Positions 8,262 to 16,585 of a stretch of 64,000 bases of DNA are shown piece by piece (within the stretch, counting starts at the first letter, position 1; every line of letters begins with the position of its first letter). Position numbers and translations under genes: made by a program. The notes below the pieces were generated by a model. That model ran no database searches. It was given only the letters and a program-made list of their open reading frames with translations, and was not told the origin of the DNA. This DNA is from Labrys sp. KNU-23. Lineage in GTDB: Bacteria; Pseudomonadota; Alphaproteobacteria; Rhizobiales; Labraceae. The stretch is taken from the NCBI RefSeq assembly GCF_008330945.1, contig NZ_CP043488.1, forward strand, positions 1,488,001 to 1,552,000. The letters run 5' to 3'.

Positions 8262-9371
8262 CTATTTGAAGAGCTGGGGTGGAAAGGTGATGAGAGCGGC
8301 CTGGCCCTCGGCGTCGCCGACGGCGAGATGACGCCCGTCTGCCGACCAGGCCAGCGCAGTGACGGCGCCGCCGAACGGCCGCACAAACAATTCGTCGCGC
8401 CCGCCGAGCCGCGCCACCACGATCCGGCCATCGGCATAGCCGGCGGCCACCAGATCGCGCGTGGGATGGGCGGCAACTGCCTCGACCAGGATCAAGCCGG
8501 TATGGCCGGTCAGCAAGGCCCGGCTGGCTGCCTCGGTATCCGCTCCCCAGGCTGCAATACGATAGGCACCCGATGCCACCAGTTGCCCCCCCACACCCCA
8601 GGCCAGCTCCCGCACCGGCGCGGGAAAGTCGAGGATGGTGTCGGTGCGTCCAAGCGAAACATCGACGATGCTGAGGCCGCCAATCTCCAGGCCACAGGCA
8701 ATGCGGTCGGCCTGCCGGTTCCAGGCAAGGCCTGTTGGTCGCGAGGGCAGCGTTACCACACGTTGGACCGATACCTCCCCGTCCAACGCCATGATGACGA
8801 GGCTGTCTTCGCCCAGTCCCGCCAGATGTCGGCCGTCGGGTGAGAATTTGAGCGCCGTCGGAACGGGCGTGGTGCGCGAACGGCCAATGACGTTTGCCGC
8901 CTGGTCCAGGAGGCAAAGCCCCTCGCCATCCGACAAGGCGGTCACACCCGATTGCGCCGCATGGTCGAGAGCCAGGACAGGCCGGCCAAGGCCAAGGAAA
9001 TCCTCGCTCGACTCTCCCTGCACCGAAACCCGCCTCACCGCGCCACCACCCGTCCGGACAAGGAAGCCCCCATCATGAAAGGGCATGACAAGAGGGGCAT
9101 CGTCCTCTTGAACCGCGAATGCGGTCAGGGGTGCCGGCGGCTTGGTGCGCGGCAGGATCCTCATCTGTCCGAGGTCGCCGCTGACCCGGATGCGGCTTTC
9201 CGGTCCCTCCGCTTCCGCGACGGGAGCCAGGGCGATGGTCCCGTCGACAGCCGCAAAGGCAACGCAACCTCCCTGCCGATCGAAGCTCGCGCTTGTGACG
9301 GGTGCAGGCCGCTGCCAGCAGCGCCCCAGCAGATCGAACAGTGTCGGGTTCTGTCTGCTTTGCTGGTTCAT
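8262..9371 (-). CDS. WD40-like repeat protein (beta-propeller)
   Basis: 369 aa from ATG 9371 (MNQQSRQNPTLFDLLGRCWQ); the open frame runs on upstream but that part is out of frame with, and antisense in sense to, the real upstream gene. Repeats of the type ALKFSPDGRHLAGLG, GLAWNRQADRIACGL and ALAWSADGRHLAVGD are spaced about 40 residues apart, as in WD40 propellers; six or seven blades are likely. No signal peptide or enzyme motif is seen, so it is probably a cytoplasmic protein-interaction scaffold. Its ATG overlaps the previous stop (ATGA), indicating translational coupling with the coiled-coil gene. Confidence 0.72.
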   Translation of the reverse strand: MNQQSRQNPTLFDLLGRCWQRPAPVTSASFDRQGGCVAFAAVDGTIALAPVAEAEGPESRIRVSGDLGQMRILPRTKPPAPLTAFAVQEDDAPLVMPFHDGGFLVRTGGGAVRRVSVQGESSEDFLGLGRPVLALDHAAQSGVTALSDGEGLCLLDQAANVIGRSRTTPVPTALKFSPDGRHLAGLGEDSLVIMALDGEVSVQRVVTLPSRPTGLAWNRQADRIACGLEIGGLSIVDVSLGRTDTILDFPAPVRELAWGVGGQLVASGAYRIAAWGADTEAASRALLTGHTGLILVEAVAAHPTRDLVAAGYADGRIVVARLGGRDELFVRPFGGAVTALAWSADGRHLAVGDAEGQAALITFPPQLFK

Positions 9372-9709
9372 GATGTCCTCCCCTCTCGCGCCATGGCCTG
9401 CCGGAGCAGGAAATCGAGGTCCTCGATTTCCTGCTCGGCCCTTTCGATACGCCCGGCACATTCGCCCTGCCGCTCGGCGGCCGCGTCGGCACTCTCGCGT
9501 GTCGTTCGCAGATCGCGTTGCAATTCCCGCGCCAACTCTCCCTCCACCGGCGCCTGCTTCAATGCCAGCTCGAGGCGCAGCATCTCCATGTCGAGGCCCG
9601 CGAGGAGCTGGGTCAGCTTCAGGGCTTGCGCGTTGAGAGCGGATAGACCGGCAACCAGTTCGAGCCGGCGGGCCAGCAGATCCTGCGGGTTGGGTACTGC
9701 TCGGATCAT
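9368..9709 (-). CDS. Small coiled-coil protein of unknown function
   Basis: 113 aa, beginning MIRAVPNPQDLLARRLELVA. Almost entirely helical with heptad-like Leu/Ala and Glu/Arg patterns (KLTQLLAGLDMEMLRLELAL, then RIERAEQEIEDLDFLLRQA), so a coiled coil is expected. No family is recognised. Both ends overlap neighbouring genes by four bases (9706-9709 and 9368-9371), so the three proteins are probably made in fixed ratio and may form one complex. Confidence 0.68.
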   Translation of the reverse strand: MIRAVPNPQDLLARRLELVAGLSALNAQALKLTQLLAGLDMEMLRLELALKQAPVEGELARELQRDLRTTRESADAAAERQGECAGRIERAEQEIEDLDFLLRQAMAREGRTS

Positions 9710-10254
9710 TGCCGTCTCTTCTCCTCGACCGCTCCAGTCTCCTCGACCGCTCCGGGCCTTTCCCAGCCGGACAACAGGTTCGGCAGCTCCGGCAATTGGG
9801 CTTTGAACTGGCGCTGCGCCGTCTCCACATGGCTCCTGAGCTGGTCCCAGATGTCGACGCGCAGCAAGGAGGTGGTATCGCCGGTCAGGCGTTCGATGTC
9901 CTCCACCCGAAACTGCCGGGACAGGGAAACCCCCGAAAAGACGAAATCGCGCAGCGTGATGGCATGCCGTTCGACGAAGGCATGAAGCAAGGGATGGCTC
10001 TCTTCCGTGATCCCCGCCAGTGTCAGTTCGGCGATCATGAAGTCGTGGAAATGGCGCTGCAGGCGCAGCTGGCTTTCGCCCAGAAAACGCATGGAGAAGA
10101 TCAGGTCGCGCGGCATCAGCCGAAGCAGATCCATGATCACGTCGCTGTCGTCAGGCCCATCGAAAGCCGATGGCAATCGAGGATTGTCGGAAGAGGACAT
10201 CGGCATGGCCCCGTATAGGTGAGCTGTCATAATGCCGACAGGATAACCCATCAT
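9706..10254 (-). CDS. Hypothetical protein, first gene of the unknown operon
   Basis: Up to 182 aa. The start is uncertain: ATG 10254 is the longest, but ATGs at 10230, 10206 and 10200 are possible and none has a strong Shine-Dalgarno. The conserved-looking part begins near DNPRLPSAFDGPDDSDVIMD and is mostly helical (LLRLMPRDLIFSMRFLGESQ). No family is recognised. It overlaps the coiled-coil gene by four bases. It faces the AT-rich control region upstream of the monooxygenase operon, so the two units could be regulated together. Confidence 0.62.
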   Translation of the reverse strand: MMGYPVGIMTAHLYGAMPMSSSDNPRLPSAFDGPDDSDVIMDLLRLMPRDLIFSMRFLGESQLRLQRHFHDFMIAELTLAGITEESHPLLHAFVERHAITLRDFVFSGVSLSRQFRVEDIERLTGDTTSLLRVDIWDQLRSHVETAQRQFKAQLPELPNLLSGWERPGAVEETGAVEEKRRQ

Positions 10255-10325
10255 GCTAAGTTGTCTATAATATCATATACAGAGAAATATAATAAACAAA
10301 CAAAAATTATGAATAGATAGATAGT

Positions 10326-10363
10326 TTTACATATGTAAATTACACCTGTAACATTATGTTACA
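10326..10363. promoter_or_regulatory. Tandem TGTAA dyads, candidate enhancer sites of the monooxygenase operon
   Basis: TTTACATATGTAAA (10326-10339), TGTAAATTACA (10334-10344) and TGTAAC-ATTAT-GTTACA (10347-10363) are perfect dyads built from one TGTAA half-site. They lie in an AT-rich stretch about 75-110 bases upstream of the -24 element at 10437, the distance expected for sites of an AcoR/MimR-type sigma54 activator. Either of the two activators in the window could bind here. Confidence 0.6.
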
Positions 10364-10436
10364 CCCGCTGCATTCCCGAGAATGACCAATCCATTCAGGG
10401 CGCCCGGAGCTGCACAATTTAGAGCTCGCGGCGAGT

Positions 10437-10452
10437 TGGCACGGTCCTTGCT
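10437..10452 (+). promoter_or_regulatory. Sigma54 (-24/-12) promoter of the propane monooxygenase operon
   Basis: TGGCACGGTCCTTGCT matches the sigma54 consensus TGGCACG-N4-TTGCW at every position. It is the only strong promoter-like signal between the dyads and the first gene. It implies a leader of about 260 bases before the ATG at 10727, in which I see no further clear signal. Confidence 0.85.
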
Positions 10453-10726
10453 GTACCATTTCCCATAAGAAGCCCATCGCGTTTCGGCGCGATGCCAAAA
10501 GAACGAAGGAATGGGGAACCCAAGGTCGGAATGCCATGGCGCAGCATGCCTTACGCAGCGCGCGCCAGGCTTTCAGCACCGCTCCAGATACCTTTGCCGT
10601 GATCCACTCGAGCGGCCGGATGGAGGCATGCCTGCTTCCAGGCGGACCGCCCGCACTCATCGGCGGCGATACCTGCCGCTCCCCGCCCGGACCATGGGGG
10701 TTCGTGGCGCAATCTGGTGGAGGCTC

Positions 10727-12400
10727 ATGGCTATGACGTCTTTGACGCTCAACAAGATAACCTCGCAGCGCGGCATCTCCGTCGGCGAGGCGACCAAGAA
10801 GATATCCGATCTCGGCTGGAACCCGACCTATGTCCAGGAAGCGATGACCTTCCCGACGGACTACAAGATCAGCAAGGCACCGCGCGATCCGATGAAGCAG
10901 GTGCTGCGTTCCTATTTCCCGATGCAGGAGGAAAAGGACAACCGGGTCTATGGCGCGCTGGACGCCGCCTTGCGCGGCGACATGTTCCGCAATGTCGAGC
11001 CGCGCTGGGTGGAGTGGATGAAGCTTTTCCTCGCCATCATCCCCTTCCCGGAAATCTCGGCTGCGCGCTCGATGGCGATGGTGGCAAGGCTGGCGCCCGG
11101 CGAGGACCTGCGCACCGGCTTCACCATGCAGATGGTCGACGAGTTCCGCCATTCCACCATTCAGATGAACCTGAAGAAGTGGTACATGGAGAACTATATC
11201 GATCCGGCCGGCTTCGACATCACCGAAGAGGCCTTCGGCAAATGCTATGCCACCACGATCGGCCGCCAGTTCGGTGAAGGTTTCATCACCGGCGATACCA
11301 TGACCGCGGCCTGCATGTACCTGACCGTCGTCGCCGAGACGGCCTTCACCAACACCCTGTTCGTCGCTATGCCCTCGGAGGCCGCCCGCAACGGCGACTA
11401 TGCCCTGCCGACGGTGTTCCTTTCGGTGCAGTCGGACGAGAGCCGCCATATCGGCAATGGCCACTCCCTGCTGATGGCCGCCCTCAAGGAGCCGGAAAAC
11501 CATCTGCTGCTTGAGCGCGACCTGCGTTACGCCTTCTGGCAGAACCACGCCATCGTCGATGCCGCCATCGGCACCTTCATCGAATACGGCACCACCAACC
11601 GCGACAAGAACAAGGAATCCTACGCGGAGATGTGGCACCGCTGGATCTTCGAGGACTACTACCGCACCTACATGCTGCCGCTGGAAAAATATGGCATCAA
11701 GATCCATCACGATGATGTGCAGACGGCCTGGAAGCGCATCACCGAGAAATTCTACGTGCACAAGGTTGCCCAGTTCTTCGCCGTGGGCTGGCCGGTGAAC
11801 TTCTGGCGCATCGAAGCCCAGCGCGAGCAGGACTTCGAGTGGTTCGAGAACAAATATCCCGGCTGGTATGCCCAGTTCGGCGATTTCTGGAAATGGTACG
11901 ACAAGCTCAGCCACCGCGGCGAGAAGGTTCTCGTGTTCAACGAGCAGGTCGGCTACGTCTATCCCCACCGTTGCTGGAGCTGCCTTGTTCCCTGCCTGAT
12001 CCGCGAGGACATGGTGGTAGACGAGATCGATGGGCAGTTGCACACCTTTGCCCATGAACTCGACCGCTGGACCGCCGTCGAGGCGTTCTCGGACGAATAT
12101 CAGGGCCGCCCGACCCCGGCGATGGGCCGCTTCAGCGGCAAGCGCGAATGGGAGACGCTCTATCACGGCTGGGATCTGGCCGACGCCATCAAGGATCTCA
12201 ACTTCGTGCGCTCCGACGGCAAGACCCTGGTGCCCCAGCCGCATCTGCGCTTCGACAGCAAGGACATGTGGACGCTCGACGACGTGCGCGGCCACACCCT
12301 GCAGTCACCGCTCACGCTGCTGCGTGAGATGAGCCCGGCGGACCGCGAAAAGCACCTGGCCGAGTACCGCGCCGGCTTCACCATCACGCCGTTCAACTGA
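10727..12400 (+). CDS. mimA: Propane monooxygenase hydroxylase large (alpha) subunit
   Basis: 557 aa from ATG 10727, preceded by GGAGG; the frame is open from 10511 but the family begins at MAMTSLTLNKITSQRGISVG. It is the diiron subunit of a soluble methane/propane-type monooxygenase, showing the two iron-ligand motifs ExxH as DEFRH and DESRH within a four-helix bundle, plus the Glu ligands expected upstream. It closely follows the MimA/PrmA type (propane, acetone and phenol oxidation) rather than MmoX. In the cytoplasm it hydroxylates the substrate using O2 and electrons from the reductase. First gene of a long operon; a pair of stem-loops separates it from the reductase gene. Confidence 0.95.
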   Translation: MAMTSLTLNKITSQRGISVGEATKKISDLGWNPTYVQEAMTFPTDYKISKAPRDPMKQVLRSYFPMQEEKDNRVYGALDAALRGDMFRNVEPRWVEWMKLFLAIIPFPEISAARSMAMVARLAPGEDLRTGFTMQMVDEFRHSTIQMNLKKWYMENYIDPAGFDITEEAFGKCYATTIGRQFGEGFITGDTMTAACMYLTVVAETAFTNTLFVAMPSEAARNGDYALPTVFLSVQSDESRHIGNGHSLLMAALKEPENHLLLERDLRYAFWQNHAIVDAAIGTFIEYGTTNRDKNKESYAEMWHRWIFEDYYRTYMLPLEKYGIKIHHDDVQTAWKRITEKFYVHKVAQFFAVGWPVNFWRIEAQREQDFEWFENKYPGWYAQFGDFWKWYDKLSHRGEKVLVFNEQVGYVYPHRCWSCLVPCLIREDMVVDEIDGQLHTFAHELDRWTAVEAFSDEYQGRPTPAMGRFSGKREWETLYHGWDLADAIKDLNFVRSDGKTLVPQPHLRFDSKDMWTLDDVRGHTLQSPLTLLREMSPADREKHLAEYRAGFTITPFN

Positions 12401-12414
12401 CAGACGAAAACCTG

Positions 12415-12475
12415 CGGAAGCCGCACAGCGGCTTCCGTCTGGCCCCGCTTGCCCCCTTCCCACGCCGGGAAGGGG
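12415..12475 (+). other. Two tandem stem-loops between the large hydroxylase and reductase genes
   Basis: CGGAAGCCGC-ACA-GCGGCTTCCG (12415-12437) and CCCCTTCCC-ACGCC-GGGAAGGGG (12453-12475) are both perfect hairpins in the 104-base gap. Neither has a T tract, so they more likely protect the 3' end of the hydroxylase message or partly attenuate transcription than terminate it fully. Confidence 0.6.
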
Positions 12476-12504
12476 AACGGGAAAGTATTGGGAGGAGAAC
12501 ACCG

Positions 12505-13569
12505 ATGAGCGGTGCCCACACTGTGCGTCTGGAGCCGGTCGGCGTCGAATTCGAAGTGGAACATGGCGAGACGGTGCTGAACGCGGCATTCCGTCAAGGC
12601 ATAGCGCTACCGCATGGCTGCAAGGAGGGACAATGCTCGGCCTGTAAATGCGTCCTGCTGGATGGCGAGGTCGACATGCTGAAATACTCGACTTTCGCGC
12701 TCAACGACATGGAGAAGGACAGTGGTCACGTCCTCTTGTGCCGGACGATCGCCTATTCGGACATGGAGGTGGAGCTCCTCAACTATGACGAGGAGGTGCT
12801 GGCGAAGTCGATCGCGGTAAAGACCTATCGCGGCCAGATCACGCGTATCGAGCGGCTGACCCACGACATCCGTGGCATCGAGATCAGCCTCAATTCGCCG
12901 ATGAAGTTCTGGGCCGGCCAATATGTCGACATCACGGTCACCACGCAAAAGGGGGAGACGCTTACGCGCTCGTTCTCCATGGCAAATACGCCGGACCAAA
13001 CCCAGGCCCTCTCCTTCATCATCAAGAAATACCCCGAGGGAAAGTTCTCAGGCGAACTCGACGCCGGAGGAATCCAGGTCGGAGCCGAAGTCTCCATCGT
13101 CGGGCCCTATGGAACCTGCTTCCGACGGGAAGAGCGCGAGGGACCCCTGATCCTGGTCGGCGCCGGGTCAGGCATGTCGCCGGTCTGGTCGATCCTCAAC
13201 GATCACCTGGCCAGCGGCGAACAAAGGCCGGTCTATTTCTTCTACGGCGCCCGCACGCAGGACGACCTGTTCCATCTCGACCGGATCTCGGCCTTGGTCG
13301 AGCGCTATCCGGAGGTGCAGTTCATCCCCGTGCTCTCACATGCAGGGGAAGATGGCGCCTGGCTTGGTGAACGCGGCTTCGTCCATGAGAGCGTGGGCGC
13401 GAAGCTCAAGGAACTCGCCATCGATGGGCAGGGCGATGTCTATGCCTGCGGCCCTCCCCCCATGATCGATGCCTTGCAGCCCGTGCTGTTCATGAACGGC
13501 TTCGAGGTCGAGCACATCTTCTTCGACAAGTTCACCACCTCGTCGGGCGCAACCTCGCCCGGCCACTAA
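12505..13569 (+). CDS. mimB: Propane monooxygenase reductase
   Basis: 354 aa. The N-terminal ~95 residues are a plant-type [2Fe-2S] ferredoxin with CKEGQCSACKC and a later Cys (VLLCRT). An FAD-binding domain follows (RSFSMANTP) and then an NAD-binding domain (GAGSGMSPVWSIL, YACGPPPMIDAL). It passes electrons from NADH to the hydroxylase. Placement between large and small hydroxylase genes is the mim/prm order, different from methane monooxygenase operons. A Shine-Dalgarno (GGGAGGAG) precedes the ATG. Confidence 0.94.
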   Translation: MSGAHTVRLEPVGVEFEVEHGETVLNAAFRQGIALPHGCKEGQCSACKCVLLDGEVDMLKYSTFALNDMEKDSGHVLLCRTIAYSDMEVELLNYDEEVLAKSIAVKTYRGQITRIERLTHDIRGIEISLNSPMKFWAGQYVDITVTTQKGETLTRSFSMANTPDQTQALSFIIKKYPEGKFSGELDAGGIQVGAEVSIVGPYGTCFRREEREGPLILVGAGSGMSPVWSILNDHLASGEQRPVYFFYGARTQDDLFHLDRISALVERYPEVQFIPVLSHAGEDGAWLGERGFVHESVGAKLKELAIDGQGDVYACGPPPMIDALQPVLFMNGFEVEHIFFDKFTTSSGATSPGH

Positions 13570-13622
13570 GAGCCGCCCTCGGGCGGATCGTCGAAACGCA
13601 CCACAACCAGGGAGTGAATACC

Positions 13623-14681
13623 ATGCCTGCCATTTCGAGTTCGGTCGGATCCGGCGCAGCCGGTGCAGCGATCTTCGCCGACTCCGACAGCCGCAAATAT
13701 CGCTATTTCGATCCCAGGGGCCAGCGCGCCACCCATTACGAGGATGTCACCGTCGATGTGCAACCCGATCCCGAGCGCTATCTGATCCAGAACTGGATCA
13801 TCAATTTCGCCGACGGCAACGGCGCCTATGTCAAGGGCAACACGCTGGCCCAGAGCTCGAACTGGCATGCCTTCCGGGCGCCCGACCAGGAGTGGGAGCG
13901 CACCCACTATCAACGCCAGTCCAAGATCGAGACCATGGTGCAGAGCGTGATCGCCAATGGCCGCAAATCCGGTGCGCCCAAGAGCTTCGACAAGGTCTGG
14001 ATCAGCATCCTGCAGCACCATCTCGGGGCCTGGAAGCATGCCGAATTCGGACTGGGCACCTCGCTGATGCAGGCCCAGCGCTACGGCTACACCCAGATGA
14101 TCAACAACGCCACGCTGACCAACTCCTCCTACAAGCTGCGCCTGGCCCAGGACATCACGCTCTATCTGGCCGAGATCGGCATGGATATTCCCGGCTGGAA
14201 CGACGAGCTCGGCAAGAAGACCTGGCTGGAAGACGGCGCATGGCAGGGCACCCGGGAAGCCGTTGAGACCATCATGGGGTCGGAAGACTATCTGGAGCAG
14301 TATTTCGCCATCAACATCGTCTTCGAGCCCCTGGTCGGCGAGCTTTTCCGCTCGGGCTTCCTGATGCAGGTGGCGGCCGCCAACCATGACTTCATCACCC
14401 CCCCGGTAATCTCCGCGGCCGAAGCCGACTACGAGCGCAACCTCGCCAATACCATCGACCTGATCTACCTGCTGGCGCATGACGAAAAGCATGCCCAGGG
14501 CAACCGCCAGCTGTTCAAGGCCTGGCTGAACAAGCACCGCGCCCTCGCCGACAAGGCAGCGCTGGGCCTGCAGCCGATCTGGTCCATGCCGCATTCCAAG
14601 CCCGTCTCGTTCGAGGATGTCCGCGCCGTCTCGCAGGAGCGGATCGGCCAGATCCTGCGCGAACTCGGCCTCGACGACTGA
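13623..14681 (+). CDS. mimC: Propane monooxygenase hydroxylase small (beta) subunit
   Basis: 352 aa from ATG 13623; a GTG three codons earlier is in frame but lies in the ribosome binding site. It belongs to the ferritin-like family of beta subunits of soluble diiron monooxygenases and lacks the full iron-ligand set, as expected. Segments such as NWHAFRAPDQEWERTHYQR and a long helical middle are typical. It pairs with the large subunit to form the hydroxylase. A short GC hairpin lies in the 53-base gap after the reductase gene. Confidence 0.93.
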   Translation: MPAISSSVGSGAAGAAIFADSDSRKYRYFDPRGQRATHYEDVTVDVQPDPERYLIQNWIINFADGNGAYVKGNTLAQSSNWHAFRAPDQEWERTHYQRQSKIETMVQSVIANGRKSGAPKSFDKVWISILQHHLGAWKHAEFGLGTSLMQAQRYGYTQMINNATLTNSSYKLRLAQDITLYLAEIGMDIPGWNDELGKKTWLEDGAWQGTREAVETIMGSEDYLEQYFAINIVFEPLVGELFRSGFLMQVAAANHDFITPPVISAAEADYERNLANTIDLIYLLAHDEKHAQGNRQLFKAWLNKHRALADKAALGLQPIWSMPHSKPVSFEDVRAVSQERIGQILRELGLDD

Positions 14682-14714
14682 CCGGCCGGCAACCATCCAA
14701 AGGGAGAAACGACC

Positions 14715-15083
14715 ATGTCCACGGCAGCCCGCGATTCCTCGCACGCCAATATCTTCAAGTCGATGAAGGACATCACCTTCGAGCAGACCATCTCGCACCA
14801 GTGCGGGGTCACCATGAACGACTCGGTGGAGGCTCGCGCCATCGCGGAATTCATGGGCAAGAAGGAGGGTGTGATCGTCACCTACCAGCCCGCGCTGATC
14901 CGCATCGACGGTGACGGCAAGCTCATCTTCAAGATGGACGAGATCAGCGAATATCTCGGCCGCGAGATGACGGCGGAGATCTTCGAAGTCAATACCTCCA
15001 CCCATTACGGCCGCATGGTCAGGGTCGACGACAACACCGTGATCCTGTTCGGCAATATGGACGAGGTCTTCGAATACATCTGA
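14715..15083 (+). CDS. mimD: Propane monooxygenase coupling (effector) protein
   Basis: 122 aa, MmoB/DmpM family. Cofactor-less regulatory proteins of this type bind the hydroxylase and tune substrate access and electron flow. The family pattern is visible in TISHQCGVTMNDSVEARAIA and in the end MVRVDDNTVILFGNMDEVFE. The Shine-Dalgarno is GGGAGAAA. It is 33 bases after the small subunit gene and completes the four-component monooxygenase. Confidence 0.93.
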   Translation: MSTAARDSSHANIFKSMKDITFEQTISHQCGVTMNDSVEARAIAEFMGKKEGVIVTYQPALIRIDGDGKLIFKMDEISEYLGREMTAEIFEVNTSTHYGRMVRVDDNTVILFGNMDEVFEYI

Positions 15084-15163
15084 GCCTGACGGCAAATCGC
15101 GGGCGATGCGCCGCCCTGGCGCATCGCCCTTCCCCCTGCACGCCTGAAAATGAGTAGCCAGTC

Positions 15164-16240
15164 ATGCCAAGCAAAATGAAGGCCGCGATCTTTGTCGAGA
15201 AGGGACGCATCGTTCTCGATGACAAGCCCATCCCCGAGATCGGCCCCGCCGATGCCCTGATCCGCGTCACGACGACGACGATCTGCGGAACGGACGTTCA
15301 TATCCTGAAGGGGGAATATCCCGTCGCCAAGGGCCTGACCATCGGCCATGAGCCGGTCGGCGTGATCGAAAAGCTAGGTTCGTCGGTGCGCGGGTTCAAG
15401 GAAGGCCAGCGCGTCGTCGCCGGCGCCATCACTCCCTCGGGCTGGAGCCATGCCTGCCTGTGCGGCTGCGGTTCTCAGGATGGCGCCGGCACCAAGCATG
15501 GCTGGAAGGCCATCGGTGGCTGGAAATTCGGCAACACCATCGATGGCTGCCAGGCCGAGTTCGTCTGCGTGCCCGACGCCATGGCCAATCTCGCGCCCAT
15601 TCCGGACGAGGTGAGCGACGAACAGGTCCTGATGTGCCCGGACATCATGTCGACCGGCTTTGCCGGCGCCGAAACCGGCGGTATCCGGATCGGCGATGTC
15701 GTTGCCGTCTTCGCGCAGGGACCGATCGGCCTGTGTGCCACGGCCGGCGCCAGGCTTATGGGCGCAACCACCATCATTGCCGTCGACACGGTGCCCGCCC
15801 GCCTGGCCATGGCCAAGCGCCTGGGCGCCGACGTCGTGGTGGATTTCAAGCAGGAGGATCCCGTCGAGGCCATCATGCGCCTGACCGACGGTCGCGGCGT
15901 CGACGTGGCGATCGAGGCGCTTGGCACGCAGGCAACCTTCGAGGCCGCCTTGCGTGTCCTCCGGCCCGGCGGCGTGCTGTCGAGCCTGGGCGTCTACTCG
16001 TCGGACCTGAAGATCCCGCTCGACGCCTTCGCCGCCGGTCTCGGCGAGAAATCGATCCGCACATCGCTCTGCCCGGGCGGCAAGGAACGCATGCGCCGCA
16101 TGCTCGATGTCGTCAGTTCGGGACGGGTCGATCTGGGTGGACTGGTCACGCACCGCTTCAAGCTCGATCAGATCGAGGAGGCCTACGACCTCTTCGCCAA
16201 CCAGCGCGACGGCGTGCTGAAGGTCGCCATCACGACCTGA
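15164..16240 (+). CDS. adh: Secondary alcohol (isopropanol-type) dehydrogenase
   Basis: 358 aa zinc dehydrogenase of the isopropanol dehydrogenase group. Catalytic ligands are seen as TICGTDVH (Cys), IGHEPVG (His) and the Asp of CPDIMSTGFAGAE, the Cys-His-Asp set of Thermoanaerobacter/Clostridium-type enzymes. The second strand ends in AVDTVPARL with Asp where the NADP enzymes have Gly-Ser-Arg, so NAD is the likely cofactor. Its place directly after the monooxygenase suggests it oxidises 2-propanol to acetone. A Cys-rich loop (HACLCGCGSQ) is also present. Confidence 0.9.
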   Translation: MPSKMKAAIFVEKGRIVLDDKPIPEIGPADALIRVTTTTICGTDVHILKGEYPVAKGLTIGHEPVGVIEKLGSSVRGFKEGQRVVAGAITPSGWSHACLCGCGSQDGAGTKHGWKAIGGWKFGNTIDGCQAEFVCVPDAMANLAPIPDEVSDEQVLMCPDIMSTGFAGAETGGIRIGDVVAVFAQGPIGLCATAGARLMGATTIIAVDTVPARLAMAKRLGADVVVDFKQEDPVEAIMRLTDGRGVDVAIEALGTQATFEAALRVLRPGGVLSSLGVYSSDLKIPLDAFAAGLGEKSIRTSLCPGGKERMRRMLDVVSSGRVDLGGLVTHRFKLDQIEEAYDLFANQRDGVLKVAITT

Positions 16241-16279
16241 CGAACATATGCCACCACGGCAGCGATGGGAGAGAGAACC

Positions 16280-16516
16280 ATGCTCGATGCTTCATTTGGC
16301 CCCTGTTCCGAAGCCAACGCCCCGACCGTGAGAATAGGCCTGTCGGAGCATAAGCCCAGCGCCAACCCGGAAGATGCGGAAACGGCGGTGCGCGGCGACC
16401 ATGCCTGCAACGGGGCGACATCCGTGGGGTGTGCGGGATGCCCGCTGCGCACCGCGCGGATGGCCCGCCTGTCTTCCGGCCATGCCCATCGAGGAGCTGC
16501 AGCACCCCCGCCCTAA
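16280..16516 (+). CDS. Small hypothetical protein with a Cys cluster
   Basis: 78 aa from ATG 16280, after GGGAGAGAG. No family is recognised. The middle contains HACNGATSVGCAGCPLRTAR, a C-x7-C-x2-C cluster that could hold a metal or an Fe-S cluster. It fills most of a 345-base gap between the dehydrogenase and amidohydrolase genes in the monooxygenase operon. The Pro/Ala-rich C-terminus and lack of known relatives keep confidence low; it may be a chance frame. Confidence 0.4.
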   Translation: MLDASFGPCSEANAPTVRIGLSEHKPSANPEDAETAVRGDHACNGATSVGCAGCPLRTARMARLSSGHAHRGAAAPPP

Positions 16517-16585
16517 CCTCGTGGGAAGTGTTCCAACAATCCAATTGAAACAGAGCCTTACAGATAAATCCTAATGGAGGAAACC

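Noticed and set aside
9372-9830. N-terminal extension of the WD40-like protein
   Set aside because: It overlaps two real genes in another frame; ATG 9371 overlaps the upstream stop in the usual ATGA fashion.
10511-10726. N-terminal extension of the large hydroxylase
   Set aside because: The extra 72 codons have no similarity to the family, which begins at MAMTSLTL, and the ribosome binding site is at 10717-10722.
10340-12295. 651-codon minus-strand open frame
   Set aside because: It lies opposite the large hydroxylase gene and arises from GC-rich codon bias; its sequence has no family features.
13566-15095. 509-codon minus-strand open frame
   Set aside because: Antisense to the small hydroxylase subunit and coupling protein genes, both of which are clear family members.
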